Positions 7,444 through 16,758 of a stretch of DNA of 64,000 nucleotides are shown here, one piece after another. The notes under the pieces are model-generated. The model had not been told where the DNA came from and did no database searches. It saw only the letters and a program-made list of their open reading frames with translations. Source of the DNA: Persephonella marina EX-H1 (lineage in GTDB: Bacteria > Aquificota > Aquificia > Aquificales > Hydrogenothermaceae); contig NC_012440.1 in assembly GCF_000021565.1 (NCBI RefSeq), positions 624,672-688,671 on the forward strand. Reading direction: 5' to 3'. Each line of letters begins with the position of its first letter. The stretch's first letter is position 1. Position numbers and translations under genes: made by a program.

Positions 7444-9136
7444 AGCTTCCTCCATTTTTGTCAGGTTTTTCCTTTATATAAAACATAAGTCTATCAACGA
7501 GGGCTTTAAGAACAGGTGAGGAGACGGATCCTCCTCCAATTCTTTCCCATCTGTATATCTTCTGTGGTTCGTTTGCAAATATAACAACGGTGAATTTTGG
7601 ATTTTCTGCAGGGAAGTATCCTGCAAACCATGTGTAGAATTTTTCATTTGATAGGGCTTTTATCTTTGGATCGTACTTCTGTGCTGTTCCTGTTTTTCCT
7701 GCTATAGTAAAGTATTTAGATTTCCCTTTTTTTGCTGTTCCTATCTCAACGACCTTTATCAGAACTTCCCTCAGTTTTTTTAAGCTTTTATCACTTAATA
7801 CCTTACCTACAACCTCTTTTTTAAATTCCTTTTTCTCTCCTGTGAAAGGATCAACGATCTGTTTAACGAGTCTTGGTTTGAGGAGATATCCACCATTTGC
7901 TATAGCTGAGTATGCGAGTGCTATCTGGATAGGTGTTGCCGTCCATGACTGACCGATTGATGCGTATGCTATCTGGACAGGTCTGTAATCCGGTCTTAAT
8001 ATACCTGATGCTTCTCCAGGAAATGTTTTTGTTGATCTTCCAAAGCCGAGACTGAACAGTTTTTTGTAGAACTTTTTAGGATCAAGTTTTAATGCAAGCT
8101 TTATAGCCCCAACATTTGATGAGTAGATTATTATCTCCTCTGCTGTCAGCATCTTGAATTTCTTATGATCTCTTATCTTTTTCCCGTCAACAACTATCTT
8201 TCCTTCCCCACAGTAATACCTTCTGTTAAAGTTTACAACTCCCTCATCTATAGCCTCAGCTAAAACAAACGGTTTTGCAAGTGATCCAGGCTCATATGCA
8301 CTGTGGAATGTTATGTTTTTGTGATTTCTGTAAAGCCAGTATCTGTTTGGATCGTATGTTGGGTAAGTTGCGTTTGCGAGAATCTCCCCTGTGAATGGGT
8401 TCATTATTATTATTGCAGCTTCTTTCGGTTTTCTCTCCCTGACAAAATCTCTCAGTATCTCCTCTGTTATGTACTGTATATTGCTGTCTATAGTCAGAAC
8501 GAGATTTTTTGGATCTGTTTTTTTAATCTCCTTTTCTATAGTAAATGGGTTTCCTGTTGCATCTTTCATTAAAAGTATCTTTCCGATACCCCCTCCTAAA
8601 ATCTTGTTGTACTTGTACTCAAGACCTTCAAGACCTATACCTTCTTTTCTGCTCACAAAACCTATCGTACTTCCTGCTACGGATTTTAAAGGGTAGTATC
8701 TTATACTGCTCTCTATTATTCCTATATTCCATTCTTTCAGCATCTTTTTTAGATTCTGTATTCTTGGTTTTAATGATTTGTCAACATTCTCAGCAAGGAC
8801 TACATATCTGCTGTGGTTGTATAATTTTTTGAGGAGTGTTCTTTCCGGAATTTTAAGTATTTTTGACAGGTTTTTTGCTACCTCTTTTTTATTTTCAATA
8901 TACCTTGGAATAGCGTATATACTTATTGTTGGTACACTGATGCCGAGAATTTTACCGTTTGAGTCAAATATTGTTCCCCTGGGCAGGACTATATTTTCTT
9001 TTGTGTAGTACTGTTTTTGTATGTATGAAAGAAACTCATCCCTCTTGTATATCTGGAAGTATGCAAGTCTGAGAACAACGAGAAGAAGACCGATTATTAT
9101 CAGACCAGAAAATATGTATACTCTGGTTTTATTCAT
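7421..9136 (-). CDS. ftsI: Peptidoglycan transpeptidase FtsI (PBP3-type)
   Basis: A 571-residue class B penicillin-binding protein that cross-links septal peptidoglycan. One N-terminal membrane helix (about residues 7-27) is followed by the dimerisation/pedestal region (PRGTIFDSNG near 52). The transpeptidase motifs are all present: SLAK (catalytic Ser285, Lys288), SSN (339-341) and KTGT (481-484). It follows ftsL and rsmH as in the classical dcw order, but the mur genes are not adjacent. The length is usual for FtsI. Confidence 0.93.
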   Translation of the reverse strand: MNKTRVYIFSGLIIIGLLLVVLRLAYFQIYKRDEFLSYIQKQYYTKENIVLPRGTIFDSNGKILGISVPTISIYAIPRYIENKKEVAKNLSKILKIPERTLLKKLYNHSRYVVLAENVDKSLKPRIQNLKKMLKEWNIGIIESSIRYYPLKSVAGSTIGFVSRKEGIGLEGLEYKYNKILGGGIGKILLMKDATGNPFTIEKEIKKTDPKNLVLTIDSNIQYITEEILRDFVRERKPKEAAIIIMNPFTGEILANATYPTYDPNRYWLYRNHKNITFHSAYEPGSLAKPFVLAEAIDEGVVNFNRRYYCGEGKIVVDGKKIRDHKKFKMLTAEEIIIYSSNVGAIKLALKLDPKKFYKKLFSLGFGRSTKTFPGEASGILRPDYRPVQIAYASIGQSWTATPIQIALAYSAIANGGYLLKPRLVKQIVDPFTGEKKEFKKEVVGKVLSDKSLKKLREVLIKVVEIGTAKKGKSKYFTIAGKTGTAQKYDPKIKALSNEKFYTWFAGYFPAENPKFTVVIFANEPQKIYRWERIGGGSVSSPVLKALVDRLMFYIKEKPDKNGGSYAVKNSP

Positions 9137-9146
9137 AAGTTATCTC

Positions 9147-9452
9147 TTAATTAAGATCTATAAAGTGAACCCTTGAGTAATCCACCGCTTTCATTTTAAG
9201 CCTCTTTTTTGCTATATCAGATATCCTTTCAGGGGATGAAAGTCTGGTTATCTCCTTTTTTAGCTGGAGGTTCTTTGCTTCAAGGTAGTTTTTCTTGTTA
9301 ACAAGCTGTGTTATATCTCTCTCCGTTTTAAAATAAAGACTGTTGTACATAACGAGACCAAATGTTACGGAAATTATTATTATCCAGTATTTAACATATT
9401 TTTTTATTACAGCCAGGTCTTTCTTCAGTTCTAACCCTAATGCCCTTCCCAT
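9147..9452 (-). CDS. ftsL: FtsL-like septum protein
   Basis: A 101-residue bitopic protein with one membrane helix (WIIIISVTFGLVMY) followed by a leucine-zipper-like coiled coil, ending SSPERISDIAKKRLKM, the usual FtsL C-terminal motif. FtsL joins FtsB and FtsQ to activate FtsWI. I chose the ATG at 9452, one base after the rsmH stop, because GAGGA lies 7 bases upstream; a TTG at 9470 would overlap rsmH. Primary sequence is weakly conserved in this family, so position between rsmH and ftsI is the main support. Confidence 0.8.
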   Translation of the reverse strand: MGRALGLELKKDLAVIKKYVKYWIIIISVTFGLVMYNSLYFKTERDITQLVNKKNYLEAKNLQLKKEITRLSSPERISDIAKKRLKMKAVDYSRVHFIDLN

Positions 9453-9453
9453 T

Positions 9454-10335
9454 TTAAATCCTCTTCGCAACTCTCAGTTTAGCACTACGGGAAGGAGGAT
9501 TTTCTCTTATCTCCTCAGTCCCCGGTGTAATAGGTTTTTTCGTCAGAATCTCAATATCCTTTAATCTTTTCCTCTCCCTGTAAATATTTTTTACAATTCT
9601 ATCTTCAAGTGAGTGAAATGAGATTACAGCAATGATCCCTCCTTTTTCAAGTAGATCTATACCTTTATTTACACCTTCTTTAATCTCCTCAAGCTCATTG
9701 TTCACCTCTATCCTTATCGCCTGAAAAGTTTTTGTTGCTGGATGTATTCTGCCCCTTCTTAATGGTGGTGGATATACATTATAAACTATCTGTGCAAGCT
9801 CCTTTGTGGTCTCAATTCTCTTTTTCTTTCTTGCTTCAACAATGGCTGAGGCAATTCTCCTTGCAAACTTTTCCTCACCATAATCCTTTATTATCTTTTC
9901 AAGTTCTATCTTTGTGTATCTGTTTACAACATCAAAGGCTGTTTTTTTCTGTGTTCTATCCATTCTCATATCAAGGGGTTCTTCCCTCTGGAATGAGAAA
10001 CCTCTTTCAGTTTTTAGCTGGAATGTTGATACTCCAAGATCAAAAAGGACTCCGGATACGTATTTTATGTCCATTGAATGAACAATCGTATCTATATCTT
10101 TAAATGATCCTTTTATAAGTCTGAATCTTCCTTTAAATGGTGAGAGTTTTTCCTCGGCCTTTTCTAATGCGTAATCATCTTTGTCAATCCCAATAAGGAA
10201 TGTTTCAGGTAGGTTTTTTAAAAGGAGGAAGGAATGTCCCCCTCCACCTACCGTCGCGTCAACTATATATCTTCCTTTTATATTTTTGAAAAAACTGAGT
10301 ACTTCCCTGTGAAGAACAGGGTAATGTTCTACCAC
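9454..10335 (-). CDS. rsmH: 16S rRNA (cytosine-1402-N4)-methyltransferase RsmH
   Basis: A 293-residue SAM-dependent enzyme that methylates N4 of C1402 in the ribosomal P site (formerly MraW). The N-terminal HYPVLHREVL, the SAM-binding VDATVGGGGHS (about 26-36), LFDLGVSTFQL, the RGFSFQREEPLDMRMD segment and SFHSLEDRIVK are all family hallmarks. The start is a GTG with an AAGG site about 8 bases upstream, two bases after the ODP gene stop. It starts the dcw-like rsmH-ftsL-ftsI run. Confidence 0.95.
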   Translation of the reverse strand: MVEHYPVLHREVLSFFKNIKGRYIVDATVGGGGHSFLLLKNLPETFLIGIDKDDYALEKAEEKLSPFKGRFRLIKGSFKDIDTIVHSMDIKYVSGVLFDLGVSTFQLKTERGFSFQREEPLDMRMDRTQKKTAFDVVNRYTKIELEKIIKDYGEEKFARRIASAIVEARKKKRIETTKELAQIVYNVYPPPLRRGRIHPATKTFQAIRIEVNNELEEIKEGVNKGIDLLEKGGIIAVISFHSLEDRIVKNIYRERKRLKDIEILTKKPITPGTEEIRENPPSRSAKLRVAKRI

Positions 10336-10337
10336 AG

Positions 10338-11114
10338 CTAACCTTCAAAATGTGATGATGGGATTTTATATATCTCCTCCATAAGATCTATACCACACTG
10401 GAGATCTTCCAGCCAGTCAAAGAACTTATTGACTATCTCTTTTCCTCTCATAATGGCTCCATGCTGTGGAGCTATAGTTTCTATATCAAGCTGTCTTGCC
10501 ATTCTCACCCAGGCTTTAAGTATCCTGTTGGATGGTATATACCTTTTGTGGAAACCTTCCATATACTGAACATGTTCATCAAAGTTCTCAACATATATAT
10601 AATCCTGTCCTAAAGATGCTCCAAGATCTCCTGAGTATAATGTTTTTGATACAGGATCGTAAACCTGGAAGTTTCCTGGGGCATGCATAAAATGGGCAGG
10701 AAGTATATAAAGCTCAGAGTTTCCTAATTTTATGATGGTTCCCTCATCACCTATACCTTTTATCCTGTTTACAACAAGTCTGTCAACACCAAAATGTGGA
10801 ATGAATCTTATCCATAGAACAGGTGCTATAGCTGTTGCCTTTGTGGTCATAAGCCATCCGTTTATTGCTGCAACAATGTCCGGATCCTGGTGTGAGAGGA
10901 AGATATACTTGAGATTATCAACACCTATAAGGCCACCTATCTCAGCAAGAAGATGTTTGAAAACCTTGTGTCCGCCAGGATCAAGGATCATACCTTCACC
11001 GTTATCAACTATGAGATGGACGTTCGCCTGTACCATCTCCCCATGTCCAAAATCCTCAAGAAGTATGTTCTGATGAGATCCATTATCAAAAACCTTTCTC
11101 TCCTCAGGTACCAT
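10338..11114 (-). CDS. ODP-type metallo-beta-lactamase-fold protein
   Basis: A 258-residue MBL-fold protein of the oxygen-binding di-iron (ODP) type, the domain found in flavodiiron proteins but here without a flavodoxin part. Metal-site motifs are SHQDPD near 76 (HxxDxD-like, with Gln where many have Glu), PAHFMHAPGNFQVYDP and YSGDLGAS, then the distal QHGAI. Possible roles are O2, NO or ROS sensing or reduction, fitting a microaerophile. I prefer the ATG at 11114 (GAGG 5 bases upstream) to the GTG at 11120. It overlaps the previous gene, indicating coupling. Confidence 0.8.
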   Translation of the reverse strand: MVPEERKVFDNGSHQNILLEDFGHGEMVQANVHLIVDNGEGMILDPGGHKVFKHLLAEIGGLIGVDNLKYIFLSHQDPDIVAAINGWLMTTKATAIAPVLWIRFIPHFGVDRLVVNRIKGIGDEGTIIKLGNSELYILPAHFMHAPGNFQVYDPVSKTLYSGDLGASLGQDYIYVENFDEHVQYMEGFHKRYIPSNRILKAWVRMARQLDIETIAPQHGAIMRGKEIVNKFFDWLEDLQCGIDLMEEIYKIPSSHFEG

Positions 11115-11574
11115 CTTCACCTCTCTTCTTTTTTAATTGTTTATAAATTTTATCATCAAATTTATATAGATTTTCAAATATTGTTATTTCTAGATCTGGC
11201 TTTATTCTTTTTTTCTTAAATAAAAAAGGTATTATCTCAGGGTAATCTTTTATCTTTTCGTAACATTCTCTTTTTGTATAAACACTGCAGAAACCATTCA
11301 TTAAGATCGCTGTAAGTAAAAGGTCTATATCTATCTCAGGATAATTATCATACATACATAAAGCCAGTGAGAGAACCGATGCTGTCTTTTCCAACATTCC
11401 CCCTCTGTAATCTCTTCCTTTTCTGTCCTTCTTTTCCTCAAATTTTTTTCTTATTTCAGGATCTTTTAAAAATCTTTCCAGCAGATCTCTGTACCTTTTC
11501 TTTCTGACCTCATAAAATCCTTTCTCAATCTGTTTCCAGAGAAAATCGTAAGCGTAAGGGGTTTCTTTCCTCAT
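11104..11574 (-). CDS. Degenerate HD-domain protein (YhaM-like)
   Basis: A 156-residue protein. The central part (LLERFLKDPEIRKKFEE, then GGMLEKTASVLSLAL, then YPEIDIDLLLTAILMNG) follows the HD-phosphohydrolase domain of YhaM-type 3'-5' exoribonucleases, in which the corresponding motifs are GGLLEHT and LLHDIGK. Here the first metal His is Lys and the HD doublet is Asn-Gly, so metal-dependent hydrolysis is unlikely. Family assignment is by eye. It lies between the foldase and ODP genes with short overlaps. It may be a binding or regulatory protein. Confidence 0.6.
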   Translation of the reverse strand: MRKETPYAYDFLWKQIEKGFYEVRKKRYRDLLERFLKDPEIRKKFEEKKDRKGRDYRGGMLEKTASVLSLALCMYDNYPEIDIDLLLTAILMNGFCSVYTKRECYEKIKDYPEIIPFLFKKKRIKPDLEITIFENLYKFDDKIYKQLKKKRGEDGT

Positions 11575-12956
11575 CTAAAAATCCGCTCGTTCCTAATAAT
11601 TTCAGCATCTTTTCTCAGTTTGTCTATGTACATCTGAACGAGTGTGTTGTACTTTTCATTTTTAAGTAGCGGTTCGACAAGTTTTTTCAGCTCCCCGGAT
11701 TCTTCATCTGTTGGTGGCGTTACTTTATCAATCTTATAAACGAGAATACCATCTTTTAAAGGTATTATACCTTCTCTGTCTTTAATAAACAGCTTCATAT
11801 ATTCAGGTGTTAGACCGTATCTTACTATCAGGTCTCTTACGGTCTCATCCTTTATCTTCTCAAGTTTACCATCATACTTTTTCATAAGGCTCTGTATACC
11901 TTTATCACTTTCCTTTGATATCTTTTCATAAAGTTCTTTTACAGCTCGTTTTTCGTAGTCCTCTTTTAGTTTTGAGTATATCTCATCTTTTACTTTTTCA
12001 TACGGTAGAGGTTCTTTTACAGCTCTTATAAATCTGGAAAGGTAGTATGCATCATCCGTTTTAACAAATATTATATTTTTATCAGGGGATATCTCCTTAA
12101 GCTTCTTTTTAAGCTCCTCAGGTATATTTGAGATACTGTCTGTGTCATCATAAATAACATCTTTGAAGATTATTTTTATATCCTCATTTTTTATCTCTGT
12201 TTCACCTTTTTTCAGTCTTAAGAAAAGATCCTTTGCGAGCTTCTCAGACTTCTCCTGATTGTTTTTATCAATATCTATCCTGTATATGATAACCTCTTTA
12301 CCTTCCTTTCCTGTGTACTCACTTTTGTGTTTTTCGTAGTATCTTTTTGCCTCTTCTTCTGAGATCTTTAAAGGCTGAGGTTTTATGTAAAGAAAATCAC
12401 CTGAAAGTTTTGATAGCTGTTTGTATACATACGAGTTTATCTCCTCATCTGATAGATAAAATGATGCATCTAAGAATGTGAAAAGATGCTGGGCTGAGAG
12501 ATCTTTCCTTACTATCTCCTCAAAAAGCTGTGGGGATATATTCATTCCAGAGAGTAATGCTATATATCTATCCTTTGAAAAACGTCCATCTTCCTTAAAT
12601 GCCTCGACATCAAGTATCGCCCTTTTTACCTCTTCTTTTGTTGCTGCGATACCTTCCTTTTCAGCTTCCTGGTATAAAAGCTCCCTGTCTATAACAGCCT
12701 CAAGAGCCTGATCGTATATCTCTTTTTTTAGAGGTGCTGTGTCTACCCCCTGATTTTCAAGTCTGTTCTGTATAACATTAACCTGGTAGTAAAACTCCTG
12801 CAGTGATATCTCCCTGCCGTTTACAACGGCAGCTCCTGTTATATTCCCTGCGAATTTGTATATCACAATGGCTACGAAGGCTGTTCCAACAAAGGCAAAT
12901 GTTGTTATAAAAAGAACAAATTTCATCCATTTTGATTCAGCTATCTTTGCAAACAT
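11571..12956 (-). CDS. Membrane-anchored SurA/PpiD-like periplasmic foldase
   Basis: A 461-residue protein with an N-terminal membrane anchor (about residues 12-34), then a SurA-type N-terminal chaperone module (VNGREISLQEFYYQVN, ELLYQEAEKEGI). A central region (about 200-320) sits where PpiC-type rotamase domains occur, but the rotamase motif is poorly conserved. The layout is that of PpiD, which assists folding of secreted proteins at the inner-membrane periplasmic face. It follows the ABC ATPase gene after 14 bases; the stop codon overlaps the next gene. Confidence 0.8.
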   Translation of the reverse strand: MFAKIAESKWMKFVLFITTFAFVGTAFVAIVIYKFAGNITGAAVVNGREISLQEFYYQVNVIQNRLENQGVDTAPLKKEIYDQALEAVIDRELLYQEAEKEGIAATKEEVKRAILDVEAFKEDGRFSKDRYIALLSGMNISPQLFEEIVRKDLSAQHLFTFLDASFYLSDEEINSYVYKQLSKLSGDFLYIKPQPLKISEEEAKRYYEKHKSEYTGKEGKEVIIYRIDIDKNNQEKSEKLAKDLFLRLKKGETEIKNEDIKIIFKDVIYDDTDSISNIPEELKKKLKEISPDKNIIFVKTDDAYYLSRFIRAVKEPLPYEKVKDEIYSKLKEDYEKRAVKELYEKISKESDKGIQSLMKKYDGKLEKIKDETVRDLIVRYGLTPEYMKLFIKDREGIIPLKDGILVYKIDKVTPPTDEESGELKKLVEPLLKNEKYNTLVQMYIDKLRKDAEIIRNERIFR

Positions 12957-12970
12957 CTAAAAACCTCTTT

Positions 12971-13642
12971 TTAGTCAATTATTTTACCATCTTCAATCCT
13001 TATAATTCTATCTGCAATACCTGCAACTTTTGGATCGTGTGTTACAACTATGATAGTTTTTCCCTCTCTGTTAAGTTCTTTGAATATATCCATAATCTCT
13101 GAGGCTGTTTTACTGTCAAGGGCTCCTGTTGGTTCATCAGCAAGTATTAAATCCGGATCATTTATAAGAGCTCTTGCTATAGCTACCCTCTGCTGCTGGC
13201 CCCCTGAAAGCTGGTTTGGTTTGAATGAGAGCTTCTCCTCAAGTCCAACCCTTTCAAGAAGTTTTTTAGCTTTATCCTTCGGGTTTTCAGGTGGTTTTCT
13301 GGAGTATATTGTTGGGACAATTACATTTTCCAGAACTGTAAGATAGTTTATAAGATAAAACTGCTGGAATACGAAACCTATATACTCATTTCTTATCTCT
13401 GAAAGTTTATCATCATCAAGATCTGAAACATCCATTCCCTCAAAGTAGTACTTTCCGGAGGTTGGTGTATCAAGACAACCTATAATATTCATCAGTGTTG
13501 TTTTTCCTGATCCTGAAACACCCATAATTGAGACAAACTCACCTTTTCTGACTGTCAGATCAATACCTTTTAAAACCTTTGTTCTTATTCCAAAGCTTTC
13601 GTACTCTTTAACTATATTTTCAAGTTTTATAAGTATGCTCAT
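12971..13642 (-). CDS. ABC transporter ATPase, MacB/LolD type
   Basis: A 223-residue ATPase with Walker [11 protein letters not shown]-loop [12 protein letters not shown], signature [15 protein letters not shown], Walker [13 protein letters not shown] and switch His (VVTHD). The sequence is closest in style to MacB and LolD ATPases, which drive efflux or lipoprotein release through periplasm-facing permeases. Its start overlaps the adaptor stop (ATGA). The permease expected with it is not present: the next gene downstream encodes a foldase. The permease is probably elsewhere in the genome. Confidence 0.9.
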   Translation of the reverse strand: MSILIKLENIVKEYESFGIRTKVLKGIDLTVRKGEFVSIMGVSGSGKTTLMNIIGCLDTPTSGKYYFEGMDVSDLDDDKLSEIRNEYIGFVFQQFYLINYLTVLENVIVPTIYSRKPPENPKDKAKKLLERVGLEEKLSFKPNQLSGGQQQRVAIARALINDPDLILADEPTGALDSKTASEIMDIFKELNREGKTIIVVTHDPKVAGIADRIIRIEDGKIID

Positions 13643-14877
13643 CTTTTTTCTGGAAGTTTCTTTGTTTTTATTGGGATTATAACCTCTGTTGCTACAGTAT
13701 CTCCCTCTTTTAATCCTTCAATAACCTCTGTGTATCTCTCAGAGATCCATCCTGTTTTTACATAAGTTTTTACAGGTTTTCCGTTTACTATCTTGAATAC
13801 ATACTGTCTCCCTTTTTCAAACTTTAAAGCTCTGTTTGGAACTAAGATAGCGTCTTCCTTAACACCTGTTATGATCTTTGCATAAACTGTCATCTCAGGC
13901 TTCAGATACTTTGCGTACTTCTTTTTTACATTTACTATGGTCATGTAGTAAACGATATTCTCCCTTACAACAGGTTCAGGGTATATCTTTGATATAACAC
14001 CTTCAAAAACCTTATCAGGATATGCATCTGCGTAGTAAAAGACCTTCTGTCCAACCTTCACCTTACCAATGTCTGTCTCATCCGTGTATATCCTTACCTC
14101 AAGCTTTGAAGGATCAAGTATTGTTATGAGATTTGCAACCTGAAGACCTGCAACAACAGTCTCACCTTCCCTTGCTGCTATCTTTGATACAATCCCATCT
14201 ATAGGTGAGTATATCTGTGTATATGTCAGTCTTATCTTATTTTTTTCAAGTACTTTTTCTGCGTACTCAACTTCTTTCTCTGCCCTTTCCAGTTTTGTTA
14301 CAAACTCCTTCTTTATCCTCTCAAGTGTTGCTTCTGCAAGCTCAAGCTCTGCTTTAGCCTTATCAAGCTCCCTTTTTGCTATCTCAAAGTTTTCCTCAGT
14401 TGTGAACTCCTTTTTTAGGAGCTCCTCTTCTCTTTTATACTTCCAGAGAGCATATCTGTATTTTGCCTTTGCTGAGTTTACCCTCTTTTCTGCCTCTTTT
14501 ATCTTTAACGGGTATGTTTCCCTTATCTCACTCAGATTTGCTTTTGCTTTTTTTAGATCTGCTTCTGATTTTTCTATATCTTTCAGTATCTCCCTCTGAT
14601 CTATTATAGCTATAAGCTCACCTTTTTTAACATGATCTCCGATATCTACATTCATCTTCTGGATCTTTCCTGTTGCCCTTGCCCCAACTTTCACATAGGC
14701 GTTTACCTGTGTCTTTACGATAGCTGTCGCCTCAATAACATCCTCTATCTTACCTCTTATAACTTTCTCGGTTTTTAATACCTTTATTCCCTCTTCCTTT
14801 TTTCCAAATTTCATATAACCTAAGAATGCAAAAAAAACAGATATAACTATCAAAGTTGCGAATATAAGTTTCTTCAT
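13639..14877 (-). CDS. macA: MacA-type periplasmic efflux adaptor
   Basis: A 412-residue membrane-fusion protein. It has an N-terminal anchor (LIFATLIVISVFFAFLGYM), a lipoyl-like half motif (GKIQKMNVDIGDHVKKGELIAIID), a long alpha-hairpin (about 105-225, coiled coil), the second lipoyl half (IYSPIDGIVSKI) and beta-barrel/MP domains. It would link the ABC ATPase/permease to TolC. The ATG at 14877 overlaps the tolC stop by 4 bases and has GGGG upstream; an ATG 12 bases earlier is also possible. Cargo unknown. Confidence 0.88.
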   Translation of the reverse strand: MKKLIFATLIVISVFFAFLGYMKFGKKEEGIKVLKTEKVIRGKIEDVIEATAIVKTQVNAYVKVGARATGKIQKMNVDIGDHVKKGELIAIIDQREILKDIEKSEADLKKAKANLSEIRETYPLKIKEAEKRVNSAKAKYRYALWKYKREEELLKKEFTTEENFEIAKRELDKAKAELELAEATLERIKKEFVTKLERAEKEVEYAEKVLEKNKIRLTYTQIYSPIDGIVSKIAAREGETVVAGLQVANLITILDPSKLEVRIYTDETDIGKVKVGQKVFYYADAYPDKVFEGVISKIYPEPVVRENIVYYMTIVNVKKKYAKYLKPEMTVYAKIITGVKEDAILVPNRALKFEKGRQYVFKIVNGKPVKTYVKTGWISERYTEVIEGLKEGDTVATEVIIPIKTKKLPEKR

Positions 14878-16136
14878 CGGCTGCCCCATACCTTGTTAAT
14901 ATCTTCCACCCCTAACTCCCTTTCTATGGATATCTTTGTTATCGCAAGCTCAAGTATGGACTGAACGTAGGTTTCATGAGCTGAGGCTAATGAACTTTCT
15001 GCTGTTAAAAGTGCTATTATATCGCTTGTTCCTGCCTTATACTCACCAAGAACCTGTTTATAGTTTATCTCAGCCTGTTCAAGTATAGTTCTTGCAAGCT
15101 CAAGTTTTGTGTACGCTGTCTTCAGATCTTCATTTTTCTTGAAAAGGTTAAGCTCAATACTTCTTTTGAGTTCTTTCAATGCGTACCTGTTGTACCTTAC
15201 CTTCTCCTTTGATGATAGATAATCATAGTATCTTTTCAGTCCTGAAAATATGACCCAGTCCAGTGTTATTCCGTAAGAGCTGTATCTGTCCTTACCAAAA
15301 TAGCCTGAATAGCTGTTGTTGATAGAGTAGAAAACGTTTACAGAAGGTGTATACTGGAAAATGTATATCTTACTGCTCTCCTCATAGGCCTTTACTGTCT
15401 CCTTAAGACTTTTTATCTCTGGTCTTACACTGAAGGCTATCTCTTTCAGTTTTTCAAAATCAGGAAAGTTGTTCTCTGTGTATTTATCCAGAATGGATGT
15501 GTCTATCTCTGTATCATTTTTTAAGGGAAGACCTATAAGACTGTTCAGCTCTGCCACCGATTTTCTGTACTCATTCTCAGCCTGTACAAGACTGTACTTG
15601 GCGTTCTCAAATCTAACCTTTGCCTGAAGAACATCAGATCTTTTAACAAGACCTAACTTTTTTTTGTCAATAGCAAGCTCATAATCGGCTTTTGCTGCCC
15701 TGAACTGTATCTTCCTGAATTTAAGTCTCTCCTTTGCTGCAGCCGATTTAAGATATGCGTACTTTACCTGAAATACTATATCAAGGATGATCTCATCCAG
15801 TGAGTACTCTGATGCTCTGTACCTGTGAAGTGCTGATCTGTAATCAAAGTATCTGTAACCGCTGTTGTATATGCTCCAGCTAAGTGATAATGAGTGTGTT
15901 CTGCTGAAGTAGTTAAAAGGCTTTTTATCACTGTACCTTGTATAGCTGAACCCGTAGCTCAGTGATGGGAAAAACTGGGAGACTGATGATCTGTAAGCAT
16001 AAAAGTAAGATCTGAAATCAGATAAACCCTGGTAGTAAAGGGGAAGATTTTCCTTGGCTCTTTTTATAGCTTCCTCAACTGTTATACCGTAAGATATATT
16101 CACAAAAAGCAGTATAAAAAGAATGTATCTTTTCAT
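14874..16136 (-). CDS. tolC: TolC-family outer membrane efflux protein
   Basis: A 420-residue protein with a Sec signal peptide (cleavage near residue 17, NISYG). Two repeats of long amphipathic helices flank beta segments rich in Tyr and Ser, and each half carries the typical YELAIDKKKLGLVKRSDVLQA / YKQVLGEYKAGTSDIIALLTA type motif. Trimers form an outer-membrane channel continued by a periplasmic alpha-tunnel. It lies between the Spy-like and macA genes. Length is as expected for TolC. Confidence 0.9.
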   Translation of the reverse strand: MKRYILFILLFVNISYGITVEEAIKRAKENLPLYYQGLSDFRSYFYAYRSSVSQFFPSLSYGFSYTRYSDKKPFNYFSRTHSLSLSWSIYNSGYRYFDYRSALHRYRASEYSLDEIILDIVFQVKYAYLKSAAAKERLKFRKIQFRAAKADYELAIDKKKLGLVKRSDVLQAKVRFENAKYSLVQAENEYRKSVAELNSLIGLPLKNDTEIDTSILDKYTENNFPDFEKLKEIAFSVRPEIKSLKETVKAYEESSKIYIFQYTPSVNVFYSINNSYSGYFGKDRYSSYGITLDWVIFSGLKRYYDYLSSKEKVRYNRYALKELKRSIELNLFKKNEDLKTAYTKLELARTILEQAEINYKQVLGEYKAGTSDIIALLTAESSLASAHETYVQSILELAITKISIERELGVEDINKVWGSR

Positions 16137-16138
16137 TT

Positions 16139-16630
16139 TCAGAACACTTTACTCTCTGCAAGCTCTAAAACTTTTTTCCACTGACTTTCTGTTAATGCGT
16201 TCTGTATAGCCCTTACCTCTTTTATGTTGTAAATTGTCAGTTCAGCTTTAAGCTTTGCTATATCAACTATAAGCTGTTTTATCCTTTTAGCATCACCACC
16301 TTCAAGTACTAGTTTTTTTAGCTCATCTTCCTTTTCTTTTATCTCATTTGCCTTTTCAACCATAAGGTTGTAGTAATCCCTGTAGAACTTCTTTATCTCT
16401 TCCATCTGCTCTATTGTAATGCCTATCTCTTCAGCCTTATCTCTTATTACAGGAAGAAAATTGAATCTTTCCACCAGAAAGTATCTGTTCATATAGCTGT
16501 CATCTTCTGAAGGCAGCTGATACTCCGTTACAGGTGTTTCCTCTTCCTGGCTTTCCACATTTTCCTGATTCTGACCGAATGAGATCCCAACGGTTAAGAA
16601 TATAGCCGATATGATGATTAACTTCTTCAC
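16139..16630 (-). CDS. Spy/CpxP-like periplasmic protein
   Basis: A 163-residue protein with a Sec signal peptide (cleavage after SFG, about residue 19). A Glu/Gln-rich linker is followed by a helical domain (about 55-160) in which IRDKAEEIGITIEQMEEIKKFY and ALTESQWKKVLEL recall the LTxxQ repeats of Spy/CpxP chaperones and metal-resistance proteins. The start is a GTG behind GGAGG. It heads the efflux operon, suggesting an envelope-stress or metal-sensing role; inference only. Confidence 0.65.
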   Translation of the reverse strand: MKKLIIISAIFLTVGISFGQNQENVESQEEETPVTEYQLPSEDDSYMNRYFLVERFNFLPVIRDKAEEIGITIEQMEEIKKFYRDYYNLMVEKANEIKEKEDELKKLVLEGGDAKRIKQLIVDIAKLKAELTIYNIKEVRAIQNALTESQWKKVLELAESKVF

Positions 16631-16706
16631 AGTTCCCTCCTTATTTTTTGTTTAACAGAAATAGTATATCAGATCAGCTTAATTTTATTAGTTGTAGGAT
16701 TTGGCT

Positions 16707-16712
16707 TATAAT
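16707..16712 (+). promoter_or_regulatory. -10 box probably serving ileS
   Basis: A perfect TATAAT lies 46 bases before the ileS start; the -35 region at 17 bases is only TTTATT. The 128-base gap between the divergent Spy-like gene and ileS shows no T-box or other leader structure that I can recognise. Confidence 0.35.
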
Positions 16713-16758
16713 ATTTGTTCTGTAGATTTTTTAGTAAACCTTAGGAGGTTTTATCACG

